A stretch of DNA of 64,000 nt, taken from assembly GCA_947494145.1 (NCBI GenBank), contig CANLTZ010000001.1:496001-560000 (forward strand), read 5' to 3'. Under the pieces are notes generated by a model, which saw nothing but the letters and a program-made list of their open reading frames with translations, made no database searches and had not been told where the DNA came from. A program made the translations under genes and the position numbers. Source of the DNA: an uncultured Jannaschia sp. Its GTDB lineage: Bacteria; Pseudomonadota; Alphaproteobacteria; Rhodobacterales; Rhodobacteraceae. The first letter of the stretch is position 1; every line of letters starts with the position of its first letter. Positions 57,084-64,000 of this stretch are shown piece by piece.

Positions 57084-58658
57084 TTACGACTTCTGGAACA
57101 TGGCGAGCATGCGCCGTGTCACGAGGAAGCCGCCGAATATGTTGATCCCGGCCATGAAGACCGACAGCGCGGCCAGCAGGATGACGAGGAAGGACCCCGA
57201 CCCGATCTGCAAAAGCGCGCCCAGGATGATGATCGACGAAATCGCGTTGGTCACCGCCATGAGCGGCGTGTGCAGTGAATGGGCCACGCCCCAGATTACT
57301 TGGAAGCCCACGAAACAGGCCAGCGTGAAGACGATGAAATGCTGCATGAAGCTGGCGGGTGTATAAAGCCCGGCCAAAAGCAAAAGCACGCCGCTGATTG
57401 TCAGAAGGCCCACTTGGAACTTGGTTTCCTTCCGGAAGGCCGCGACTTCCTGGGCGCGGATTTCCTCGGGCGTCAGTTCCTTGGGCTTTTCCTTGGTCTG
57501 AACCGCGATGGCCTGCACCTTGGGCGGTGGGGGTGGCCAGGTGATTTCGCCTTCATGGACAATGGTGGCGCCACGGATGACGTCATCTTCCATGTTATGC
57601 GCGATGACACCGTCTTTTTCGGGCGTCAGATCGGCCAGCATGTGGCGGATATTGTTGCCATAAAGGGTCGAGGACTGCGCGGCCATGCGGCTGGGGAAGT
57701 CGGTATAACCGATGATCGTCACACCGTTTTCGGTGACGACCTTTTCGTCCTTCTGGGTCAGTTCGCAATTGCCGCCCCGTTCGGCGGCCAGATCCACGAT
57801 GACGGAGCCGGGCTTCATCGCCTTGACCATGTCTTCGGTCCAAAGCACGGGCGCCGGGCGGTTCGGGATCAGCGCGGTGCAGATCACGATATCCATATCG
57901 GGGGCCAGTTCGCGGAACTTGGCAAGCTGCTTGGCCTGGAATTCCGGGCTGGAGGGCGGCGCATAGCCGCCGGTGGCGGCACCGTCGGGCAGCTCGGAAT
58001 CCTCGAACTCCAAGAAGACGAATTCGGCGCCCATCGATTCGATCTGTTCGGCCACTTCGGGGCGCACGTCGAAGGCGTAGGTGATCGCGCCCAGCGATGT
58101 CGAGGTGCCGATGGCCGCAAGGCCCGCGACGCCCGCGCCCACGACCAGCACCTTGGCGGGCGGAACTTTGCCGGCGGCGGTGACCTGACCAGTGAAGAAA
58201 CGGCCGAAATTGTTGCCCGCCTCGATCACGGCGCGGTAGCCCGCGATATTGGCCATGGAGCTGAGCGCATCCATCTTCTGGGCGCGTGAAATCCGCGGGA
58301 CCATGTCCATCGCGATGACTGACGCGCCTTTGGCCTTGGCGGCTTCCATCAGGGCTTCGTTGGCACTGGGATAGAAGAAGGAAATCAGCGTCTTGTCTGC
58401 TGAAAGCCGCTTGATTTCGTCATCCGTTGGCGGCTGCACCTTGACGATGATATCGGCCGCCTTGAAGAGCGCCGCGCCGGTCTTGAAGACCTCGACCCCG
58501 GCATCCTTGTAGGCGGCGTCGGTGAAACCTGCCTTTTCGCCCGCGCCCGACTCGATCAAGACCTCATGGCCGAGCTTTTGCAGATGACCTGCACTTTCGG
58601 GGGTGATCGCGACCCGGGCTTCGCCCGCGTGAACCTCTTTCGGTGCGCCGATCTTCAT
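57084..58658 (-). CDS. pntA: NAD(P) transhydrogenase alpha subunit
   Basis: 524 residues. The N-terminal NAD-binding part has [21 protein letters not shown] and the [17 protein letters not shown] dinucleotide motif. The C-terminal part has membrane helices (PntA2), so it is the fused form rather than split PntAA/PntAB. Partner of PntB. Divergent from the SDR–kynU pair. Confidence 0.97.
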   Translation of the reverse strand: MKIGAPKEVHAGEARVAITPESAGHLQKLGHEVLIESGAGEKAGFTDAAYKDAGVEVFKTGAALFKAADIIVKVQPPTDDEIKRLSADKTLISFFYPSANEALMEAAKAKGASVIAMDMVPRISRAQKMDALSSMANIAGYRAVIEAGNNFGRFFTGQVTAAGKVPPAKVLVVGAGVAGLAAIGTSTSLGAITYAFDVRPEVAEQIESMGAEFVFLEFEDSELPDGAATGGYAPPSSPEFQAKQLAKFRELAPDMDIVICTALIPNRPAPVLWTEDMVKAMKPGSVIVDLAAERGGNCELTQKDEKVVTENGVTIIGYTDFPSRMAAQSSTLYGNNIRHMLADLTPEKDGVIAHNMEDDVIRGATIVHEGEITWPPPPPKVQAIAVQTKEKPKELTPEEIRAQEVAAFRKETKFQVGLLTISGVLLLLAGLYTPASFMQHFIVFTLACFVGFQVIWGVAHSLHTPLMAVTNAISSIIILGALLQIGSGSFLVILLAALSVFMAGINIFGGFLVTRRMLAMFQKS

Positions 58659-58770
58659 TGCATGGTTTCTCCGGGCCGATGGAAGTGAACTTGCGTCTTA
58701 CTTGCGGTGCAAAGGATGCTCAAGGCAAGGCGGGCCATTGCGACACTTTCTTGCGCGGGAGGGCGTGACC

Positions 58771-59520
58771 TTGGGGCAGTTGGACGGACGGCATGCGGTA
58801 GTGACCGGCGGGGGCACCGGGATCGGCCGCGCCATTGCGGAAGCGCTGCGCGATGCGGGCGCCGCGGTGACGGTGACCGGGCGGCGGCGCGAAAAGTTGG
58901 AAGACGTGGCGGGTTGCCTGCCGGTGGCGATGGACGTGGCAGATGAAGCGTCGGTCCTGGCGGGCATGGCAGAGGCGCGGGCGGCCCACGGGCCCATCCA
59001 TATTTGCGTGGCCAATGCGGGCGTGGCCGAGGGCCGCAACCTGGCCGAAACGGATGCCGACTTCTGGCGCTGGATGATGGGGATCAACCTGGATGGCTGT
59101 CTTTATACCTTCCGCGCCTGCATTCCCGACATGTTGGAGGCCGGTTGGGGCCGCGCCATTGCGATTTCGTCCATCGCCGGGGTCAAGGGATTGAAGGGGG
59201 CTGCGGCCTACACGGCGTCGAAACACGGCATGATCGGGCTGGTGCGGGGGCTGGCGGCGGATTTCGTCAGCAAGCCCTTGACCATCAACGCCATCTGCCC
59301 GGCCTATGTGGAGACAGACATCGTCACCTACAATCTGGAGCGGATCATGGCGCGAACCGGCAAGTCAGAGGCGGAGGCGATGGCGTTGATGCAGGGCGCG
59401 AACCCCCATGGCCGGCTGATCGACCCGGCGGAGGTGGCTCAGATGGCGCTATACCTGTGCTCGGACGCGGCGGGCAGTGTCCATGGGCAGGCCTTGCAAA
59501 TCTCGGGCGGGGAAATCTGA
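58771..59520 (+). CDS. SDR oxidoreductase (3-hydroxybutyrate dehydrogenase-like)
   Basis: 249 residues. TGGGTGIG cofactor motif, VANAG, ISSIAGVKG, and catalytic YTASK; C-terminal DAAGSVHGQALQISGGE is typical of BDH/FabG-type SDRs. TTG at 58771 is eight bases after GGAGG, which favours it over the GTG two codons earlier. The stop overlaps the kynU start (TGATG), so they are coupled. Substrate unknown. Confidence 0.87.
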   Translation: MGQLDGRHAVVTGGGTGIGRAIAEALRDAGAAVTVTGRRREKLEDVAGCLPVAMDVADEASVLAGMAEARAAHGPIHICVANAGVAEGRNLAETDADFWRWMMGINLDGCLYTFRACIPDMLEAGWGRAIAISSIAGVKGLKGAAAYTASKHGMIGLVRGLAADFVSKPLTINAICPAYVETDIVTYNLERIMARTGKSEAEAMALMQGANPHGRLIDPAEVAQMALYLCSDAAGSVHGQALQISGGEI

Positions 59521-60701
59521 TGGATTGGGCAGCTTTACGCGATCGGTTCATTTTGCCTGAGGGGGTGATTTATCTGGATGGCAACTCGCTCGGGCCCCTG
59601 CCGCGCGGCGCCATGGAGCGGGTGCGCCGGACGGTGGAGGACGAATGGGGCCAGAAGCTGATCCGCGGCTGGAACGAGGCGGGGTGGATGGACTGGCCCG
59701 CGCGCCTGGGCGACCGCATCGGGCGGTTGATCGGGGCCGCGCCGGGATCGGTCGTGGTGGGCGACACGCTGTCGATCAAGGTCTATCAGGCGTTGGCCTC
59801 GGCCCTTGAGATGCATCCGGGCAGGCGGGTCATTCTTTCGGATACGGGCAACTTTCCCACGGATTTGTACATGGCCGAAGGGCTGATCGCGTCGCTGGGA
59901 AAAGGGCACGATTTGCGCATCGTGGCGCCCGACGCGGTGGAGGCGGCCATCGACGATGACGTGGCCGTGGTGATGTTGACTCAGGTGGATTACCGCTCGG
60001 GCCGAATGCATGACATGGCCGCGCTGACCAAGGCGGCCCATGCGGCTGGGGCTATCACCATTTGGGACTTGGCCCATTCGGCGGGTGCCCACGAAGTGGA
60101 TCTGGCCGGGGCGGATTTCGCGGTGGGCTGCACCTATAAGTATCTGAATGCCGGGCCCGGCGCGCCCGCCTTCATCTATGTACGCCCCGACCTGCAGGAA
60201 GAGGTGCGGCCTGCGCTGTCGGGTTGGCTGGGCCATTCCGAGCCCTTTGCCTTCGATCTTTCCTACCGCCCCGGCCGCGGGATCGAACGGATGCGGGTGG
60301 GCACGCCGCCGGTATTGCAATTGGCAGCTTTGGAGGCGGCGTTGGACATCTGGGACGGGGTGGATGTGGGCGCGCTGCGCGCCCGCTCATTGGCCCTGTC
60401 GGGCCGCTTCGCGGACGGTGTGGCAGCGCGCTGCCCGGATTTGGTGCCTGCCTTGGAGACAGGTGCAGTCCGCGGGTCCCAAGTCAGCCTGCGCCACCCG
60501 GAGGGCTATGCCATCGTCCAGGCCCTGATCGCGCGGGGCGTGATCGGAGATTTCCGGGCGCCGGATATCCTGCGCTTCGGCTTCACCCCGCTTTTCATCG
60601 GCGAGGCGGAGGTGGACGGGGCACTGGCCATTCTGGAAGCCATCATGGCCACCCGCGCCTGGGACCGGCCCGAATTCCATGCCAAGAAGGCCGTGACATG
60701 A
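59520..60701 (+). CDS. kynU: kynureninase
   Basis: Cleaves kynurenine to anthranilate and alanine in tryptophan breakdown. 393-residue PLP enzyme. It has YLDGNSLGPLPRGAM at the start and SDTGNFPTD. The lysine motif CTYKYLNAGPGAPAF and WDLAHSAGAHEVDL are characteristic. The ATG overlaps the SDR stop. Other kynurenine genes (kynA, kynB) are absent here. Confidence 0.95.
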   Translation: MDWAALRDRFILPEGVIYLDGNSLGPLPRGAMERVRRTVEDEWGQKLIRGWNEAGWMDWPARLGDRIGRLIGAAPGSVVVGDTLSIKVYQALASALEMHPGRRVILSDTGNFPTDLYMAEGLIASLGKGHDLRIVAPDAVEAAIDDDVAVVMLTQVDYRSGRMHDMAALTKAAHAAGAITIWDLAHSAGAHEVDLAGADFAVGCTYKYLNAGPGAPAFIYVRPDLQEEVRPALSGWLGHSEPFAFDLSYRPGRGIERMRVGTPPVLQLAALEAALDIWDGVDVGALRARSLALSGRFADGVAARCPDLVPALETGAVRGSQVSLRHPEGYAIVQALIARGVIGDFRAPDILRFGFTPLFIGEAEVDGALAILEAIMATRAWDRPEFHAKKAVT

Positions 60702-60769
60702 AAGCCGCCATGCCGTCGCATGCTGCAAAGCGGGCTGGCGCCGGGGTTCGGCTGGGCTAACTGAGGTCG

Positions 60770-62047
60770 ATGTTGAAAGATCACCCCCGCCGTTACGAGT
60801 TGGCCAATGAGCTGCATGCGCGCCCCTTTCCGGCGCTTACCGCGCCGTGCCGCGCGGCCTTTCTGGCCATCAAGCGTGAGGAAGATGCCGCCAACCGCGA
60901 CCGGTCCATCGACCGCGCCCATCTGGAAGCCTTGCTGGACCGTTTCGGGGCGGATCACCCGCCGCCGGGGGCCACGCATTTCTTTGGCCAGTTGGGCAAG
61001 CACAAGCTGAAATGGGAAAGTCATACGGAGTTCGTGACCTACACGCTGTTTTCCGAAGGCGTGGCGGAGCGACCCTTTGACGGCGCCATGTTCGAGGTCT
61101 TCCCCCAGGACTGGCTGGCGGAGGCGCCGGGCATGCGGATCACGTCGGCCCTGATCCGGGTCGAGGCAGAGACGCCGGGCGACAAAATCGCACCGAAGCT
61201 GCAAGACTGGTTTGTGCCCGAAAGCCTGGCGGCAAGCCGGGTGCTGGATGACAGCGCAGTTATCGCATCGGATTTCCGCATCGACACCCACGGCCATGTC
61301 CGCTTTGCCGTCTTCGCCGCCAATGAAACCGGCGAGCGGCGCGTGGGGCGCATCGTCCAGCGTCTGACAGAGATCGAGACCTACAAGACCATGGCCATGT
61401 TGGCGCTGCCTCGGGCCCGGGCCCTATCGGGCGAATTGGGCGACATGGACACCACCTTGTCGGGTCTGGTGGGCGAGTTGCGGGCAGGCCGGTCCCAAGT
61501 CGAGGAGACGTTGGAGGGCCTGCTCACCATCGGGTCGGATCTGGAGACGATGCTGGCGCGATCATCATTCCGGTTCGGGGCGATGGAAGCCTATGAGGCG
61601 CTGGTGCAGCAGCGCATTTCGGTGCTGCGCGAAGAACGGTTCGGCGGGCGCCAGACATTCGCGGAATTCATGATGCGCCGGTTCGATCCGGCCATGCGCA
61701 CCTGCCGGTCGGTCCAGCGCCGGATGGAGGCCCTAGCGGAACGGGCCAAGCGGGCGGGCGACTTGCTGTCGACGCGGGTCAATGTGGACCGCTCAGAACA
61801 GAACGCAAAGCTGCTGCAATCCATGGATGAGCGCGCCGCGGCGCAGTTGCGGCTGCAAAAGACAGTCGAGGGCCTGTCGGTCGTGGCCATCAGCTACTAT
61901 GCGCTGGGGCTGGTTGCGGCGTTGTTATACCCCATTGGTGTCCGGCTGGGCTGGACCAAGGAAATGGTGATGGCCGCGGTGGTCATTCCCGTCGTCGCGG
62001 TCGTGTGGTGGGCCGTGCGCCAGATCCGCAAAGGGTTGGAGCGCTGA
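60770..62047 (+). CDS. DUF3422 membrane protein
   Basis: 425 residues. The N-terminus LANELHARPFPALTAPCRAAFLAI is the DUF3422 hallmark. A soluble region with predicted coiled-coil (about 250-370) is followed by two C-terminal membrane helices (about 377-394 and 402-418). Function unknown for the whole family. Downstream of kynU by 68 bp. Confidence 0.92.
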   Translation: MLKDHPRRYELANELHARPFPALTAPCRAAFLAIKREEDAANRDRSIDRAHLEALLDRFGADHPPPGATHFFGQLGKHKLKWESHTEFVTYTLFSEGVAERPFDGAMFEVFPQDWLAEAPGMRITSALIRVEAETPGDKIAPKLQDWFVPESLAASRVLDDSAVIASDFRIDTHGHVRFAVFAANETGERRVGRIVQRLTEIETYKTMAMLALPRARALSGELGDMDTTLSGLVGELRAGRSQVEETLEGLLTIGSDLETMLARSSFRFGAMEAYEALVQQRISVLREERFGGRQTFAEFMMRRFDPAMRTCRSVQRRMEALAERAKRAGDLLSTRVNVDRSEQNAKLLQSMDERAAAQLRLQKTVEGLSVVAISYYALGLVAALLYPIGVRLGWTKEMVMAAVVIPVVAVVWWAVRQIRKGLER

Positions 62048-62052
62048 GAGCG

Positions 62053-62097
62053 CCGGGGCGCTGCCCCGGACCCCGGAGTATTTTTGCCAGGATGAAG
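62053..62097 (+). terminator. 3'-end element: GC hairpin plus GAGTATTTTTGCCAGGATGA motif
   Basis: Hairpin CCGGGGC-GCT-GCCCCGG at 62053-62069, then GGAGTATTTTTGCCAGGATG plus AAG at 62075-62097, directly after the DUF3422 stop. The T-run in the motif makes an intrinsic terminator plausible; the conserved rest suggests an added role. Confidence 0.65.
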
Positions 62098-62122
62098 AGG
62101 GGCCGCAGAGCGGGTGGTGGCG

Positions 62123-62989
62123 TCAATCCAGGCGGATAAGGCTGCCCGCGCCGTGTTCGGTGAAAAGCTCCAACAGGACGGCATTGGGGACGCGGCCATC
62201 GAGGATGACGACGGCGCGGACGCCGCCTTCGAGCGCTGAGAGCGCCGTTTCCGTCTTGGGGATCATGCCGCCCGCGATGGTGCCATCGGTTGTCAGCGCG
62301 CGGACTTGGGCGGCGGACAAGGCAGTGACGACCTCACCGCTGCCGTCCTTGACGCCGGCCACATCGGTGAGCAGCAGAAGCCTGTCGGCGTTGAGCGCGG
62401 CGGCGATGGCACCGGCGGCGGTATCGCCGTTGATGTTGTAGGTCTCATCCTCGGCACCCGTGCCGATGGGGGCGATGACGGGGATCATCTCGTCCCGGAA
62501 CAGGTTGTGGAGGAGGCGCGGGTCCACATGGTCAGGCGTGCCCACGAAGCCCAGGTCTGGGTCGGTCTGCGTGCAGGTGATCATATCGGCATCTTTGCCG
62601 GTGACCCCCACGGCCCGTCCGCCCGCCGTGTTGATGGCCTGGACGATGCGTTTATTGACCTCGCCCGCCAGGACCATTTCGACCACGCGCATGGTGTCGG
62701 CATCGGTCACCCGTTTGCCGCGCACGAAGTTCGAGGTCACACCCAGGCGCGATAGCAATTCGTTGATCATCGGGCCGCCGCCATGGACGATGACCGGGTT
62801 GATGCCCACGGTGCGCATCAACACCACATCGCGGGCAAAGCTGGCCATGCCTGCATCCGACCCCATGGCGTGACCGCCCAGTTTGATGACCACGATGGCA
62901 TCGGCGTAGCGCCGCAGATAGGGCAGCGCTTCGTTTAGGGTGCGGGCGATGGCGGCGTTGTCGCGGGTCATGTCGTCTCGGGTCTTCAT
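62123..62989 (-). CDS. argB: acetylglutamate kinase
   Basis: Second step of arginine synthesis. 288 residues. [26 protein letters not shown], and [12 protein letters not shown] are the amino-acid-kinase family motifs, and the C-terminal [16 protein letters not shown]-binding part is present. Met at 62989 or Met7 (62971). It follows engB by 59 bp containing the twin hairpins. Confidence 0.97.
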   Translation of the reverse strand: MKTRDDMTRDNAAIARTLNEALPYLRRYADAIVVIKLGGHAMGSDAGMASFARDVVLMRTVGINPVIVHGGGPMINELLSRLGVTSNFVRGKRVTDADTMRVVEMVLAGEVNKRIVQAINTAGGRAVGVTGKDADMITCTQTDPDLGFVGTPDHVDPRLLHNLFRDEMIPVIAPIGTGAEDETYNINGDTAAGAIAAALNADRLLLLTDVAGVKDGSGEVVTALSAAQVRALTTDGTIAGGMIPKTETALSALEGGVRAVVILDGRVPNAVLLELFTEHGAGSLIRLD

Positions 62990-63009
62990 GGGCCTGTCCG
63001 GGGGTGTGG

Positions 63010-63060
63010 CGAAACTCTTATATTAAGAGTTTCGGCAAATCTCTTGCTTTAAGAGATTTG
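63010..63060. terminator. twin hairpins between engB and argB
   Basis: 63010-63034: 11-bp arms CGAAACTCTTA / TAAGAGTTTCG with a 3-nt loop. 63036-63060: 10-bp arms CAAATCTCTT / AAGAGATTTG with a 5-nt loop; this one includes the engB stop codon. The arrangement matches 16636-16688. Both stems share CTCTT/AAGAG, so alternative pairing is possible. Confidence 0.75.
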
Positions 63061-63699
63061 GGCGATGACGGATCGGAGCGTGGGGATGCCCCAGCCCTTT
63101 TCGCTACTGGTGACGATCAGTTCGGGAAAGGCTGCGGGGTGTTTGGCCAAGGCGGTGCGGGTCTGGTCCAAGACTTTGTCGCGCTCGGCGTCCTTCACTT
63201 TGTCGGCCTTCGTCAGCACGGTCTGGAACGTCACAGCCGAGGCGTCGAGCAGGGCCATGATGTCCTCATCCACGGCTTTGACCCCATGGCGCGCGTCGAT
63301 CAGCACGAAGGCGCGGCGCAGGGATTGGCGGCCCGATAAGTAGGCTTTCAGCAGAGCCTGCCATTTGGCCACTTCGGCAACGGGGGCTTTGGCGAAGCCA
63401 TAGCCAGGCAGGTCCACGAGGTAGTGGCTGTCGGCCAGGGTGAAGAAGTTGATTTCCTGCGTGCGGCCCGGCGTGTTGGATGCACGCGCCAGAGCGCGCC
63501 GCCCGGTCAACGCGTTGATCAGCGTCGATTTCCCCACGTTGGAGCGCCCGGCGAAGCAGACCTCGACCCGGTCGGCGGGGGGCATGCCGGACATGGCGAC
63601 CACGCCTTTGAGGAAGTCGCCGCCTGTGGCGAACAGCTTGCGGCCCCGTTCTTCGGCGGCGGGGTCGGGGGCATCGGCTTCGGGGAAGCGCAGGGTCAT
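63049..63699 (-). CDS. engB: ribosome biogenesis GTP-binding protein YihA/YsxC
   Basis: TRAFAC GTPase needed for 50S subunit assembly. 216 residues. G1 GRSNVGKSTLINAL, G3 DLPGYG, and G4 TKADK are present. Starts inside the stop of the upstream acyltransferase (four-base overlap, ATGA), and its own end carries the hairpin listed above. Confidence 0.97.
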   Translation of the reverse strand: MTLRFPEADAPDPAAEERGRKLFATGGDFLKGVVAMSGMPPADRVEVCFAGRSNVGKSTLINALTGRRALARASNTPGRTQEINFFTLADSHYLVDLPGYGFAKAPVAEVAKWQALLKAYLSGRQSLRRAFVLIDARHGVKAVDEDIMALLDASAVTFQTVLTKADKVKDAERDKVLDQTRTALAKHPAAFPELIVTSSEKGWGIPTLRSVIAQIS

Positions 63700-64000
63700 G
63701 GGGCGGCCTCAAGCGCGGCGATATCGGCGCCGCGGATCGCGTTCAGGTTGCGGGTGATGCGGGCAGCATCCCAATCCCACCAGGCCAGCGCCAGCAGACG
63801 GGCGATGGTGGCGTCATCGAAGCGGCGGCGCACGATGCGCGCGGGGTTTCCGGCAGCGAGCGCATAGGGCGGGACATCTTGCGTGACGACAGAGGCCGCC
63901 GCGATGATGGCGCCTGCGCCGATGGTCACACCCGGCATGATGGTGGCGCCGTTGCCGACCCAGACATCGGGGCCGATCTGCGTATCGCCCTTGCGCGCCG
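63696..64000 (-). CDS. hexapeptide-repeat acyltransferase (xenobiotic/CatB-like), 5' part outside window
   Basis: C-terminal 100 residues of a left-handed beta-helix acyltransferase. IGPDVWVGNGATIMPGVTIG and ASVVTQDVPPYALAAGNPA are the classic hexapeptide and closing motifs, with RFDD and a helical tail. Such XAT enzymes acetylate antibiotics, polysaccharides or unknown acceptors. The N-terminus lies beyond base 64000. Overlaps the engB start by four bases. Confidence 0.85.
   Translation of the reverse strand, partial: ARKGDTQIGPDVWVGNGATIMPGVTIGAGAIIAAASVVTQDVPPYALAAGNPARIVRRRFDDATIARLLALAWWDWDAARITRNLNAIRGADIAALEAAP

Overview
The window looks like a stretch of chromosome from a marine alphaproteobacterium of the Rhodobacteraceae (Roseobacter-type). 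The evidence is the high G+C content, the metK leader that matches the SAM/SAH riboswitch class known mainly from Rhodobacterales, the miaB–phoH–ybeY–corC–lnt–metK gene order, the dnaG–rpoD pair, and genes typical of the group (DUF3422, Tad-type pilus accessory genes, RTX-type repeat proteins). No rRNA, convincing tRNA, insertion sequence, prophage or CRISPR array is visible. Both ends of the window cut a gene: an M3 oligopeptidase on the left and a hexapeptide acyltransferase on the right.

Layout. 1-9.3 kb: pepF (partial), a YgfZ-like Fe-S maturation factor, class V and class I/II aminotransferases, glyoxylate/hydroxypyruvate reductase with a VOC protein, and nadE. 9.6-10.3 kb: a small AT-rich patch with an orphan gene whose reading frame breaks at a run of seven A. 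10.5-12.7 kb: a secreted 18-repeat MORN protein followed by about 750 bp of palindromic, gene-free DNA. 12.7-18.9 kb: an scoA–LOV sensor–scoB–GNAT operon, a histone-deacetylase-like hydrolase, glyA and nadK. 19-24.7 kb: metG, a VOC protein, two paralogous acidic RTX-type repeat proteins and a small heat-shock protein. 24.8-34.9 kb: a nucleotidyltransferase pair, miaB, two small paralogous secreted proteins, phoH, ybeY, corC, lnt, and riboswitch-controlled metK. 35-43.8 kb: ribD–nrdR, an SDR, YjbQ, a DCC protein, GNAT, rpoD and dnaG. 43.9-47.3 kb: three TadE/TadG-like genes. 47.5-63.7 kb: glutamate dehydrogenase, a KefB-type antiporter, a divergent Lrp regulator/hppD pair, AraC, D-lyxose isomerase, pntAB, SDR–kynU, a DUF3422 protein, argB and engB.

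The genes are mostly housekeeping and central or amino-acid metabolism: one-carbon and SAM supply (glyA, metK), NAD(P) supply and balance (nadE, nadK, pntAB), aromatic amino-acid breakdown (hppD, kynU), ketone-body use (scoAB), and envelope or translation maintenance (lnt, ybeY, miaB, engB).

The most unusual points are: a LOV photosensor 'histidine kinase' lacking the usual phospho-acceptor His, lodged between scoA and scoB; a roughly 110-bp palindromic element that appears inserted in frame in a TadE-like gene and also lies downstream of the MORN gene; three further families of short dispersed hairpin or 3'-end elements; and the frameshifted AT-rich orphan gene. All calls come from reading the sequence; no database search was run.
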